Below, piece by piece: positions 44,403-53,742 of a DNA stretch of 64,000 nucleotides. Under the pieces are notes generated by a model, which made no database searches, was not told the origin of the DNA, and saw nothing but the letters and a program-made list of their open reading frames with translations. Origin of the DNA: Hymenobacter cheonanensis (GTDB taxonomy: Bacteria > Bacteroidota > Bacteroidia > Cytophagales > Hymenobacteraceae); contig NZ_JAUQSW010000012.1 in the NCBI RefSeq assembly GCF_030581075.1, positions 62,001 through 126,000 of the forward strand, written 5' to 3'. Position numbers and translations under genes: made by a program. Each line of letters opens with the position of its first letter. Position 1 is the first letter of the stretch.

Positions 44403-46687
44403 GCGGCATCAGGGCCTTATTCACTCCCGGAACAAATAAAATAAAGCCCTGGCCTTTCGCTATGGATTTATTTGACAGGTCAACAGCTCTTACTAATTCG
44501 GAAAAGACAGCCCTTACTGCATGGGTTGAAGTATGGAATCTTCCTTATATAAGCCGGTTGAAAGTTGAGCAGCCTTTACAACGACTGATACAACCCCTGT
44601 TAGCTGCTCTGGAACATTTTGGTTACAGAAATAAATTACAGGTTCAGCGCACCACGGTTGCGTACGTTCTGCTGGCCATGTATCAACGGCAGACCAGTTT
44701 CTGGTCATGGGGCGAACAAGAGTGGCTGGAGCTTGTCGGCGGCACGGCCAAAGATTACAAGGAATGTGGACACAATAAAAAAATCGCGGTGCGACACACA
44801 TTACTGGCTTGCGCTTATCTTCTATATAATAGAAATATTTTAATTAAAGTGGCAGAGTTCAATCCACAGATGTTTGCTAGAGCAATGTTTGGTGATGAGC
44901 CTGTACAGCATGCTATTACTTCTGTTCAGACAGAAGCCGCACGACTCGGCTTAGGAAAGTGTATAATTAAGACGCATCTACCGACGCTGATATGCGAGGC
45001 TATCCTACTGAACCACAATCCCATCCTGAATGACTTGTCAATGCCTGTCTTACACCAGTTACAGGAAAAGCGTCAGGGCGCTGCGCGACGTGCGTGCAGT
45101 CCACTATCCCGTGTTTTGCACAATTTACATATTGTCCCCCGCTCCTTAAAGCGTATAGATGGCCCTTACAAGGTACAGGTAGGCGTAGATGATAACATTC
45201 CGGCTGAGTGGCTTTTCTGGATCCAGCGATGGCATGCTACTTCTACTAACGCTCTTATTACACGCAATCATGTACGGATTATGGTAGCGAAAGCTGGTAG
45301 ATGGTTTGCAGCAACTTACCCATCTTGCGATAGCCCGGCACAATGGACTCGTGATGTATCTATTGCCTACGTAGCTGCTGTAGACCGCATGACAGTTGGT
45401 GAATGGGGCCATGAGAATTCTCCCCTTGCAGAATGGAAAAAAGGCAAGCCACTTACCCCGAACGGTAAAGCCATAATCTTAGGTGCTATTCGCGCTTTCT
45501 TCATCGATTGCCAAGACTGGGGATGGCTGCCTGTTACGTTTAATCCCCGACGTGACTTGGCACTTCCGCGTAACATAGCTCGGATGCGAGGCCCGGCCCC
45601 CCGGGTAATAGCAGATGACTACTGGGCCAAACTGATGCACGCCGGCCTCAATCTCACGAAAGCTGACATGCCCCAGCTTTCAGCAAACGGATTCCGTTAT
45701 ACATCATCCGGCCTTCACGAATCATGGTATCCTTTTGAATTAGTATATGCCATCACTATGGTATGGCTGTTTGGAGGCCTGCGGGTTAATGAGATTCAAC
45801 GGTTGCGGCTAGGCTGTACCCGCTTGCAGACACCTGCCCAAGGAGATTTGTCTATCGCACCCGAAAGCGTAAAAATGGTCTGTTATCTGGATGTTCCCAC
45901 AGGTAAAAGTGCTACCGCCTCATCCAAACCGGTTGATCCACTTGTTGGAGCAGCTGTTCAGGCCTGGGAGAAAATACGCCCGATAACTGTAAAGGAATGT
46001 GATGCCAAGACGGGAGAGGTTGTAGATTTCCTATTTGTCTGGCGTGGGAAACGCGTATCACCAGGTTATCTCAACGGAGCAATCATTCCAATGCTATGCA
46101 AGAAAGCAGGTGTTCCTGAGAGTGACACCCGCGGGCGAATAAGCAGTCACCGTGCTCGGGCTACTATTGCTTCACAATTATATAATGCTCCGGAAGGCAT
46201 GACGCTCTTCGAACTACAGAAATGGCTTTGTCATAGTTCACCCAGTGCGACTCAGCATTACACTAAAATCAGTCCCACTAAAATGGCAAAAGCGTACAGC
46301 GATGCAGACTATTTTGGTCGGAACGTCAGAACAGTGCCCGTGACTGTAAACCCGGATGCGATTACCAGCGGAACTGCCAATGGGGAACCGGCATTTTTAT
46401 ATGATTTAGGCCATGGTTTCTGTACACTGACACTTTTTCACGAGTGCAAACACCGCATGGCATGTGCGAGATGCAGCTCTTATATTCCGAAGGAATCGTC
46501 CCGTGCGCAGATGATAGAAGCGAAGCAAAATCTGTTGCATTTTCAACAGTCTATTTCGTTACTCCCTCAAGAAATGGCTGCGGTCGTGGAAGGTGATATT
46601 GCCGAATTTGATAAACTGATTGCTTCTTTACAGGATACTCCTACCCCTGAAGGACCTACTCCTAATGAATTAAAAAACAGACGTTAG
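44399..46687 (+). CDS. Large tyrosine recombinase, TnpB-like, with C-terminal zinc finger
   Basis: A 762-aa protein. The catalytic domain is at about 440-635 with Arg462 (FGGLRVNEI), His584 and Arg587 (ISSHRARAT), His612 (WLCHSSPSAT) and Tyr621 (QHYTKIS). After it, Cys675, Cys683, Cys689 and Cys692 (GFCTLTLFHECKHRMACARC) make a zinc-finger-like cluster, as in Tn554 TnpB relatives, followed by a helical, probably coiled tail. The long N-terminal part (1-430) is helical and likely binds element ends. It works with the upstream recombinase, with start and stop codons overlapping. Confidence 0.9.
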   Translation: MSGIRALFTPGTNKIKPWPFAMDLFDRSTALTNSEKTALTAWVEVWNLPYISRLKVEQPLQRLIQPLLAALEHFGYRNKLQVQRTTVAYVLLAMYQRQTSFWSWGEQEWLELVGGTAKDYKECGHNKKIAVRHTLLACAYLLYNRNILIKVAEFNPQMFARAMFGDEPVQHAITSVQTEAARLGLGKCIIKTHLPTLICEAILLNHNPILNDLSMPVLHQLQEKRQGAARRACSPLSRVLHNLHIVPRSLKRIDGPYKVQVGVDDNIPAEWLFWIQRWHATSTNALITRNHVRIMVAKAGRWFAATYPSCDSPAQWTRDVSIAYVAAVDRMTVGEWGHENSPLAEWKKGKPLTPNGKAIILGAIRAFFIDCQDWGWLPVTFNPRRDLALPRNIARMRGPAPRVIADDYWAKLMHAGLNLTKADMPQLSANGFRYTSSGLHESWYPFELVYAITMVWLFGGLRVNEIQRLRLGCTRLQTPAQGDLSIAPESVKMVCYLDVPTGKSATASSKPVDPLVGAAVQAWEKIRPITVKECDAKTGEVVDFLFVWRGKRVSPGYLNGAIIPMLCKKAGVPESDTRGRISSHRARATIASQLYNAPEGMTLFELQKWLCHSSPSATQHYTKISPTKMAKAYSDADYFGRNVRTVPVTVNPDAITSGTANGEPAFLYDLGHGFCTLTLFHECKHRMACARCSSYIPKESSRAQMIEAKQNLLHFQQSISLLPQEMAAVVEGDIAEFDKLIASLQDTPTPEGPTPNELKNRR

Positions 46688-47321
46688 CTTCGACCTTGTT
46701 CTATTTACTAAGCCTTTGATGAATTCTCACCCTTTAAACGTGCAGCCCCATCAGTGACTTGGGCATTTGTTAGCGAAAGGCTCTTGATATCGAGAATATC
46801 GGCCGGCTCATAGGGTAACACCTTCGGGGTGTAGTAGGCCTAATTTTTTCTCTCCTACCCAGTTTGTATTAGTCACGCCCTTGATACCCGGTCCCAGCAG
46901 AAATATGGTTTCCTTCTACAAGGCGACCCGCCCTAACCCATATGCGATGGCCTGAAAAGCCACGCATCTATCGTTCTTAAATACATATAATATAAATAAT
47001 ATTAACTTTTATTGATTACTGAATCACCTGTCCTTGTTTGTCTTCGTGGCAGTTATATATCTGGTTGCCAGTCTACTACCCTTTGGTGAGTACCAAGCCG
47101 GGGAAGGAGTTCAACTACTCACCAAAGTGATGACCGGGGATGCCATTGAGCGAATCGACTCTCGTGCTGGTGGTACGTGCAGCCGCTATAGTAGGAGTAC
47201 TGGGCACGACCCGTATCTCAGTTATTGGAAAAGAATTAGAGCAACTACAGGATACTGGCAATCAGTGACCCGATAGCCAACGGGAAAAATGTGTCATAAG
47301 CAATAGAAGCGAAAGATGAAA
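46688..47321. other. 634-bp non-coding stretch inside the element
   Basis: No supported gene. It contains the perfect 12-bp inverted repeat at 47081-47127 and a short UUCG-type hairpin near 46820-46840 followed by TTTTTT, which may end the recombinase transcript. A TTG-started frame at 47034-47276 has no recognisable homology and is not called. Confidence 0.5.
47081..47127. repeat. 12-bp perfect inverted repeat in the element
   Basis: CTTTGGTGAGTA at 47081-47092 and its exact complement at 47116-47127 with a 23-nt spacer. There is no T-run, so it is more like a protein-binding or recombination site than a terminator. Confidence 0.6.
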
Positions 47322-47831
47322 TCAGACCTCGTTTAAGGGTATGGGAACCTGTGATTCGGAATAAGTAGCCATCAACTGTTTCACAGCTAGGTTTATCAAG
47401 GATGATTTCGCCATACGCCGCCAGTAACTCACTCGATTAAGGCTTTCGAGTACATCTGGACACATCGAGTATGTTTTTTTAATCTGGCGACGCGAGTCCA
47501 ATGGCAGCTCAGGCGGTAGCGCTGTAGCCTGGGGACTGAGCAAAAGAGTCGTAGGCAGCCGGGGTGGTACCGTAGAGGGGTATCGAGTCTCAAAATAGCG
47601 GGCCAGTTCGGTAAGACCTTGAGAAGTAGTCGTCACACGATTGGCATTGAGTAGTAAGCTAGGCTGTATATCTCGAAAGGCCTGGTGCCACTGAGGCCAT
47701 GTAATAGTTGGGTAGTAGGGATCAAGAGCCTCACGTGCAGTTATAATGCCCTCCAAAATTTGATTGGGAACTGCGTGATTGTAAAGAATCAAGTGAGATT
47801 CGGGTGATTCTCTGAGCTTCGGCCTACTCAT
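47322..47831 (-). CDS. Ribbon-helix-helix-like small protein, unknown function
   Basis: A 169-aa protein. The N-terminal 110 residues are unrecognised. The C-terminal part (SRRQIKKTYSMCPDVLESLN then RVSYWRRMAKSSLINLAVKQ) has the strand-helix-helix pattern of ribbon-helix-helix DNA-binding domains. It is transcribed divergently from the XRE gene (142 bp between starts), suggesting a shared control region. It may be an element maintenance, partition-like or regulatory protein. The domain call rests on pattern only. Confidence 0.6.
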   Translation of the reverse strand: MSRPKLRESPESHLILYNHAVPNQILEGIITAREALDPYYPTITWPQWHQAFRDIQPSLLLNANRVTTTSQGLTELARYFETRYPSTVPPRLPTTLLLSPQATALPPELPLDSRRQIKKTYSMCPDVLESLNRVSYWRRMAKSSLINLAVKQLMATYSESQVPIPLNEV

Positions 47832-47973
47832 CGGGGTACTTTACACCAGAACTTAAAGGCTACTGCCGGTTCGTCCGACCTCTGATTACTCTGGAGCGAG
47901 GACGCAAGTTACGCAACTTGTAGACTACTGACAACAACATAAAGGTAATTTAGCCTGATAGCTTGCCGCTTCT

Positions 47974-48216
47974 ATGAGCGGTGACCCAATTAAAGAATTT
48001 GGGATGGTAATCAGAGAGTTGCGTTTACTGAAAAAGCTATCTCAGGAAGCTCTTTCTGATAAAGCTGGATTGGACCGCACTTTTCTGTCGCAGTTGGAGA
48101 CCGGACGGAAGCAGCCCTCACTTCTGACTATTTTCCGACTGGCAGCAGCTCTTGGGCTAAGTACATCAGAACTACTTAGCAAGACTGAAACTAGGCTTGA
48201 AATGGGTAAGGCTTAA
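47974..48216 (+). CDS. XRE-family transcriptional regulator
   Basis: An 80-aa single-domain helix-turn-helix protein: IRELRLLKKLSQEALSDKAG then LDRTFLSQLETGRKQPSLLT, the Cro/C1-type fold. It is the size and type of controllers found in restriction systems and mobile elements. It probably regulates genes of this element, perhaps the divergent ribbon-helix-helix gene. Start ATG 47974. Confidence 0.88.
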   Translation: MSGDPIKEFGMVIRELRLLKKLSQEALSDKAGLDRTFLSQLETGRKQPSLLTIFRLAAALGLSTSELLSKTETRLEMGKA

Positions 48217-48431
48217 TAGCAACGAAGGCCGAGTAAATTGGTAAGGAACGCCAGCATACAATATTCCATCAGTATCAGCATCCGAATACCAATCAATGCA
48301 TTTTCTTGCAACTAGTTAGAATGGAGTTCAGAAAGTCATAACTTCCTGGCCTCTCTAACCCGCAGCCTTTGGGAGTTAATAACGGCAAAAAAGTAAGGGC
48401 CAAGAAGTCGGGCCAAAAACAAACTGTCGCT

Positions 48432-48439
48432 TATTTTTG
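48432..48439 (+). promoter_or_regulatory. -7 element of the resolvase gene
   Basis: TATTTTTG matches TAnnTTTG, 24 bp before the resolvase ATG. No good -33 TTTG. Confidence 0.35.
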
Positions 48440-48463
48440 TGAACTAGGCTTATTGACCTCACT

Positions 48464-49033
48464 ATGCCTCAGACCTTCGGCTACGCCCGCGTCTCGACTC
48501 TCGACCAGAACCTCGACACCCAGCTCGACCTACTGACTAAGGCCGGCTGCAACCGCATCTTTCAGGATAAGATTAGCGGCACGAGCGTGCAGCGCCCGGC
48601 GCTTGATGAACTGCTGCACTTACTTAGGGAGGGTGATACAGTACTGGTGGCCCGCTTCTTTCGTCTGGGCCGCAGCCGTGACCACATCATTTATTTAGTA
48701 CATTCGTTTCACCAACGCGGGGTGCACTTCAAGGCCCTGGACCTAGGCATCGACACCACGAATCCGGCTGGTAAGTTTATGCTGGCCATCTTCGCAGCCC
48801 TTGCCGAGTATGACCGCGAGAGCATCCTGGAAAAGACCCGTGCTGGCCAGCAGTTGGCCGCCGCGCAGGGAAAGCACATCGGCCGACCCAAAGGCCTAAA
48901 TGCCGATAACCTAACTAAAGTAAGAAAAGCGCTGGAAAAAGGTTTGTCCGTAGCTGAAACGGTGGCTCTGACCGGTATTAGTCCATCAAGTGTGAAGCGC
49001 TATCGTAAGTATCTGCAAGCCAGTTTAGGATAG
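48464..49033 (+). CDS. Serine recombinase (resolvase/invertase)
   Basis: A 189-aa site-specific recombinase. The catalytic domain has Ser11 in YARVSTLDQN, the RLGRS motif (usually after Asp, here FFRLGRS) and LAIFAALAEYDRESILEKTRAG leading into the long E helix. A C-terminal helix-turn-helix follows (GLSVAETVALTGISPSSVKRY). It is complete and likely active, perhaps to resolve cointegrates or invert DNA. It is richer in GC than the genes after it, so it probably came from a different source. Start ATG 48464. Confidence 0.93.
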   Translation: MPQTFGYARVSTLDQNLDTQLDLLTKAGCNRIFQDKISGTSVQRPALDELLHLLREGDTVLVARFFRLGRSRDHIIYLVHSFHQRGVHFKALDLGIDTTNPAGKFMLAIFAALAEYDRESILEKTRAGQQLAAAQGKHIGRPKGLNADNLTKVRKALEKGLSVAETVALTGISPSSVKRYRKYLQASLG

Positions 49034-49257
49034 CCCCTCTACCACTTAGAGAGTGTTAGGAAATCGGGCTAACCTAAAAGAATATGAGCCAATAAGTGGC
49101 GAGCGAAGTTCCTAGGTTCCCACTCGCTTTATTGTTGACGGACATCAGCCCCTTACTGACTCGCAGTGAATACTATAATAATATTATAATACAATCTGTA
49201 TTCTTATTTTATAAATAGCAACTGTGATGTAACTTGCCAGAGCAGGTAGATTGTACT

Positions 49258-49719
49258 ATGAGTGAAAATAATCCAGAAAATGCCTTGGCTTACGCCCAAA
49301 GAATTTGCCAAGAATTTGCAATTAAAGCTGATAGAAAGAAGAGAAGTTCAAAAGCGCTATTTGCGCTGATTTTAATAAATTCTCTCTCAGCACCTCTCTT
49401 TATCGCGTATGGAGGCACATGCAAATTTACAGCTCAAATTATACCATCTATTTTATCTGTTTTAGCAGCAGGTATAACTTCTTGGGTACAGATTCGCACT
49501 CCTCAAAAGCTTTGGAGTATCTATCGCAGCGCACAAAGGACAATAGAAGTAGAAGTAATGAAATACAAATTTCAAATTGATGAGTATAGTAGCAGCAAAG
49601 TTTCTGAACAACTCCTTGTTAAACGTGTGTCAGAAGTAGCATTAAATACTCATAATGAGTGGACAGCAATGGTACCCAACCCTAGTTTTGCTTCAATTTC
49701 TTCAACAGTAGCTAAGTAG
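49258..49719 (+). CDS. SLATT/DUF4231-type two-TM protein, predicted membrane effector
   Basis: A 153-aa protein: a cytoplasmic helix (1-30), two transmembrane helices (about 33-52 and 58-77), then a helical tail with WSIYRSAQRTIEVEVMKYKF and HNEWTAMVP. This is the layout and sequence signature of SLATT domains (DUF4231), predicted pore-forming effectors in prokaryotic conflict systems. It is the first gene of the AT-rich cargo, 85 bp before the DtcA-like gene and on the same strand. The start is ATG 49258; a TTG eight codons earlier is open. A second effector or an accessory protein for the Detocs-like genes is inferred from position. Confidence 0.8.
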   Translation: MSENNPENALAYAQRICQEFAIKADRKKRSSKALFALILINSLSAPLFIAYGGTCKFTAQIIPSILSVLAAGITSWVQIRTPQKLWSIYRSAQRTIEVEVMKYKFQIDEYSSSKVSEQLLVKRVSEVALNTHNEWTAMVPNPSFASISSTVAK

Positions 49720-49804
49720 TTTGGCATGTGATTTTTGCAAACAAGAGGGTCAAAATAGCATCGAAATAAAAATTGTATTTACCGCTGAAATAAGTAGCTT
49801 AATT

Positions 49805-52800
49805 ATGAAAAGGAAAAGTATTCATTGGTTTAAAGCCGCTATCATTAAATCTAAAAGCCCTATCGAGGTTCTAAATATTGCTAGAGTAGAATTGCTTCCG
49901 CTCGATTATACTAATTTATTAACTTGGATATATCAGAACGATAAGTTAAATAAAAATCTGTTGTCAATTCCATTTCCTAAAACGTACAGCGAGATAAATT
50001 CAAGTACTCGCATAAATTTTGTCTCATTTAAGCGCGACACTTCATGGTGCTGTTCGGTATTTACTGTATTTTGTGAAAAAATTAATATATTCATAAAGTA
50101 TAGCCAGGCTTTCGAAAAGTGCATGCTATTCGGAAATTATGAAGAAGCGGGTAATTTACTCAATACTATTGAAGCTGAATTAGGAGTTTCAGTGTGGTTA
50201 ATTAACAAAAAAATAGCCTATCTACAGTATACTAAAGGATTAGAATCTCAGAAAAAATATTCAAATACAATTAAGGCTTCCTTTAGTCATTCGAATTTGC
50301 TTACTGTGGTTGTGCACTACATAAGCTATAGAAATGAGCCCACTGTGGCGCCGTCAACTTTTGAAGTCGAAATACTGCATTTGCTTGATTCCATAAAAAC
50401 TGATAAGGGAATTGTATCATTCATTAAGTATCATCTACTCCCTTATTCAGAACTCAAAGCCATTGATTTATTTGATATAATTCGTATATCAAGCACAATT
50501 TCAATAATTGACTTATATGAAGCATTTATTTTTGTTTCTAAAAGCATATTTGAAACAAACGTAAAAAAAGATTCCAAGTTAAAGTATAGCTTAAAATACG
50601 TAGCGTCGAAAATCAATGAGCTTGGGGTTATTATAAATGACCGCAGGATTCATGGATTAAGCATTAGCAATGGTGCAACACGTATGTCGGAAGTATTTTT
50701 TGATATAGATAAAGGTAAAGAGCTGATTGTTAGCACGCTTAAGCACGCTTTGTTAGTAGATACTACAGATTACACAGCTTGGTTTTTTTTAGCTAAAATA
50801 TCTAGTGCGTTTGCTACCGACGCCTTGTTAAATGAGAAAAGTGTTTTTCAAGACGTTTTTACCTATGTGAAATCTGTAAGTATGTTCGATAATAATTATG
50901 AGCAATCGATCATTAACTTACTTAGGTTAGCTACAAACTTTTATGGGTTCAGTTGGGCAGATTTCTGCATAGTATTTGCAATTTTATACACAACCAATCT
51001 GTTAAACGATGAAAATCAGCAATACATTAATTTGATGTATTCCAACGGAAGTACGTTTGATGTCAATAGATTTTTACTTACCAATGGAGTTAGAGAAAGA
51101 TTTTCTCTAATAAAGAATATGCAGCAACTAGCGAATGGTTGCTGTGATGATTTAGTTAGTTTATACGCTATAGGAGTAGATCCCACTTCAGAGTTTGATT
51201 CGTATAATGCTAATGAAATTATTCGAGCAGATGGATTGTTATTTAGTGGCATATATAACTACTACAACGAAAAATACGATTCAGCTATAAAAGCATTGAA
51301 TGTTTTAGCAAATTCAGAATTATTATTTTATAAGTACAATGCACTAAGAATGTATACTCGTGCTCTCCTCAGTGTGGGTAGGATAAAAGAATGTATCCAC
51401 GTCATTTTAGATTCTGTCTTAGAAAATATAAATAGTAGGAACATATTACCAATAGCAGAATGTGTGAGTGCAACTGCCCAAGAATGGGATGCTTTGAAAA
51501 GTAGCATAGACCTTTCTATACTTTTAGACATTTATGTCAAATATTTTGATAGTTCATATGAAAGAAAAAGGAATTACGCTTACGAAGACTTTCTAGAATC
51601 TTATGAGCTTGAAAAACCATCTCAGCTTTATAAGATTTCTGACGCTTTCGATGTAAAGTACTTGGTATACTATCTAAATAATGTTTGTATTGAAAATGTA
51701 TTAGATAACTCCATCTATTTCGAATCTTCTCAAGACATAATGAGAGAGCGTCTGTCTGTTTGTAGGCTTTTAATTGCTATAGATGAGAAGGGTAAAGAGA
51801 CGTACCAATCCGAGATTAAGGATATACAGAGAAAAATAATGATAAAGGAAAGAGGGGTCCAAGTAGAGCTAAGTAAAATATATGTAGATACGGAAGGTCT
51901 TAAAATTTCCTTGCCAAAAGGAATACAAGATAAGTTTAATAGATATTTATCTTTAATAAAAGAGGGGATAGATGCAGATTCTATAGCTAGAATTCAGGCA
52001 GTTATTGAAGCATCAATACACGAAAGAAATAAGAAGGATGTAAGAGATTCTTTGATGATAATTTCTATTCCTCAAAATGAGACATATGCTTTATTTGAGT
52101 CATTAATATATGAGATAATGGACCATTTCCTTTCAAATTCAGAACATGGGCTAGATGCTTATCTCAGTGTTAGAATTCGTCATGGAACTCTATCTGGTCA
52201 CTTAAGAAGCTCTATTGAGCAAGCTCATCTTATCACTCAAAGGGAGAGCTCTAATAATGCTTACAAAAAAAATAAGTATTGGTTAGATCGTCTTTCCGTT
52301 AATGGAAGTTTTTACGAGGAAAAGGTAAGTAATGCACTTACGGAATTTTCTACTGAATTTGATAAACTTATTAATACTATAATAGCTGAATGGATTCAGA
52401 TAAAGAAAAAGCCAGAAGACAAAGGGCTTTTCGATTTCATGCTATCGAAGGATGGAATAAAAATATTCTCCGGTGTTATTACTGAGGAGATAACAATTAA
52501 TGAGTTCGTTGATGAGGTTTTTCAAAATTTATTCTATACACTCGAACAAGTGTTGAGTATCGTTCGTGACAGAATTATATTGGAAGCGAAACCTAAGGCT
52601 AACGACCTGTTTATTGAGCTTAACAAAGGTCTAAATCAGTTGCCAGCCTTTATTGATGCTTCTGAGATAAATGCTGCAATTCACAAGGCGAATAATGAAG
52701 TGCAGCTTGCTTTTGATAGGACTTCCGAATGGTTCAGACTATCTAAGACTATCGCTAATGAGCCTTTCTACATTGAAGATGCCGTTGCTATTAGTTTAGC

Positions 52801-53287
52801 AAGTATAAAGACGATTAATTCTGACTTTGATATTTCCATCAAAGTTATAGATCCTCGCGTCAGTAAGATATCAATAAAAGGAATCTATTTGCCTAGCTAT
52901 GTTGATATGCTATTCAATGTTTTTGAAAATATTGCTAAGTATTCGGGTGATATTACTAGGGCGGCAACTTCTATTGAACTCTCTATTGAGAGTGAGTACA
53001 TGACTATCAAGATTGAGAATAATGTTCTTGATGACAAGATACTAGAAAAAAGTAGACGTGATGTTATCGATATTAAAAATAAAATTAAAGAAAATAGGAC
53101 CGCTTCGTATGTTAAATCTGAAGGGGGCTCAGGGTTCTTTAAGATTCAAAAAATCTTGACTCACGATTTTGCAACTCAATTTAGTGACAATAAGCCTGTC
53201 TTAAATTTCGGTTATGAGTCTGAATCAAGTAGAAGGTTTTTTGTAGAAATATACTTGCCAGTGTTGTTCAATGGTAATAATTTTTGA
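49805..53287 (+). CDS. dtcA: Histidine-kinase-like sensor protein, DtcA of a Detocs-like system
   Basis: A 1160-aa protein. Residues 1-750 are helical and repeat-like, probably TPR-type (for example NYEEAGNLLNTIEAELGVSV and KYDSAIKALNVLAN). About 775-815 holds a candidate phosphoacceptor His793 in LSVRIRHGTLSGHLRSSIEQ. The last 160 residues form a GHKL ATPase: the N-box LFNVFENIAKYSG has Asn1038, Asn1042 and Lys1045, and the G2 loop is EGGSGFFKI (1106-1114). A clear DxGxG box is not seen. The order of helical sensor, dimer/His region and ATPase, followed by a receiver gene and a receiver-phosphorylase gene, matches DtcA. The start is ATG 49805; a TTG at 49721 would add 28 residues. Strongly AT-rich. 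Confidence 0.82.
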   Translation: MKRKSIHWFKAAIIKSKSPIEVLNIARVELLPLDYTNLLTWIYQNDKLNKNLLSIPFPKTYSEINSSTRINFVSFKRDTSWCCSVFTVFCEKINIFIKYSQAFEKCMLFGNYEEAGNLLNTIEAELGVSVWLINKKIAYLQYTKGLESQKKYSNTIKASFSHSNLLTVVVHYISYRNEPTVAPSTFEVEILHLLDSIKTDKGIVSFIKYHLLPYSELKAIDLFDIIRISSTISIIDLYEAFIFVSKSIFETNVKKDSKLKYSLKYVASKINELGVIINDRRIHGLSISNGATRMSEVFFDIDKGKELIVSTLKHALLVDTTDYTAWFFLAKISSAFATDALLNEKSVFQDVFTYVKSVSMFDNNYEQSIINLLRLATNFYGFSWADFCIVFAILYTTNLLNDENQQYINLMYSNGSTFDVNRFLLTNGVRERFSLIKNMQQLANGCCDDLVSLYAIGVDPTSEFDSYNANEIIRADGLLFSGIYNYYNEKYDSAIKALNVLANSELLFYKYNALRMYTRALLSVGRIKECIHVILDSVLENINSRNILPIAECVSATAQEWDALKSSIDLSILLDIYVKYFDSSYERKRNYAYEDFLESYELEKPSQLYKISDAFDVKYLVYYLNNVCIENVLDNSIYFESSQDIMRERLSVCRLLIAIDEKGKETYQSEIKDIQRKIMIKERGVQVELSKIYVDTEGLKISLPKGIQDKFNRYLSLIKEGIDADSIARIQAVIEASIHERNKKDVRDSLMIISIPQNETYALFESLIYEIMDHFLSNSEHGLDAYLSVRIRHGTLSGHLRSSIEQAHLITQRESSNNAYKKNKYWLDRLSVNGSFYEEKVSNALTEFSTEFDKLINTIIAEWIQIKKKPEDKGLFDFMLSKDGIKIFSGVITEEITINEFVDEVFQNLFYTLEQVLSIVRDRIILEAKPKANDLFIELNKGLNQLPAFIDASEINAAIHKANNEVQLAFDRTSEWFRLSKTIANEPFYIEDAVAISLASIKTINSDFDISIKVIDPRVSKISIKGIYLPSYVDMLFNVFENIAKYSGDITRAATSIELSIESEYMTIKIENNVLDDKILEKSRRDVIDIKNKIKENRTASYVKSEGGSGFFKIQKILTHDFATQFSDNKPVLNFGYESESSRRFFVEIYLPVLFNGNNF

Positions 53288-53295
53288 ATAGTACT

Positions 53296-53742
53296 ATGGA
53301 TATTTTAGTAGTAGAAGACGACGAGGTTAAAAGATCTCGTATAATATCATTTCTTGAAGAAACCTTGGATTTGACTAGATTGGAGATAGCTAAGTCATTT
53401 CAAAGTGGAATGAAGGCTATTGTAAATAATGACTTTAGACTAATCATACTTGATATGACAATGCCCACATTTGACATTAATCTGTATGATGATGGCGGTA
53501 GACCTCAAGCTTTCGCCGGTAGAGAGATATTGTTTCAAATGAAGAGAAGGAAAATTTATACTCCAGTAATTATTGTTACACAATTTCATAAGTTCGGCGA
53601 GAATGAAGAAGAAATGACAATAAATGAGTTAAATAATGAGCTTATAAATGCAAACCTTCCAATGTATAAGGGTATAGTTTACTATAACAATGCCTTGGAG
53701 GGCTGGAAGGAGGACTTATCTATACTAGTTAATCATATATGA
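53296..53742 (+). CDS. dtcB: Stand-alone receiver-domain protein, DtcB of a Detocs-like system
   Basis: A 148-aa single response-regulator receiver. Acidic pocket EDDE (7-10) and phosphoacceptor Asp53 in LIILDMTMPTFD. The beta-4 Thr is in VIIVTQF, but the conserved beta-5 lysine appears replaced (GIVYYNN). There is no output domain. In Detocs systems DtcB is a receiver-only partner thought to buffer phosphate from DtcA. It starts 8 bp after dtcA and overlaps dtcC by four bases. Start ATG 53296; a TTG that overlaps the dtcA stop is less likely. Confidence 0.85.
   Translation: MDILVVEDDEVKRSRIISFLEETLDLTRLEIAKSFQSGMKAIVNNDFRLIILDMTMPTFDINLYDDGGRPQAFAGREILFQMKRRKIYTPVIIVTQFHKFGENEEEMTINELNNELINANLPMYKGIVYYNNALEGWKEDLSILVNHI

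Noticed and set aside
47034..47276. 80-aa frame with a hydrophobic start
   Set aside because: TTG start, no homology and a 12-bp inverted repeat inside it; not supported as a gene.
49721..49804. N-terminal extension of dtcA from TTG (with a CxxC)
   Set aside because: Needs a rare start one base after the SLATT stop; the ATG at 49805 is simpler. It cannot be fully excluded.
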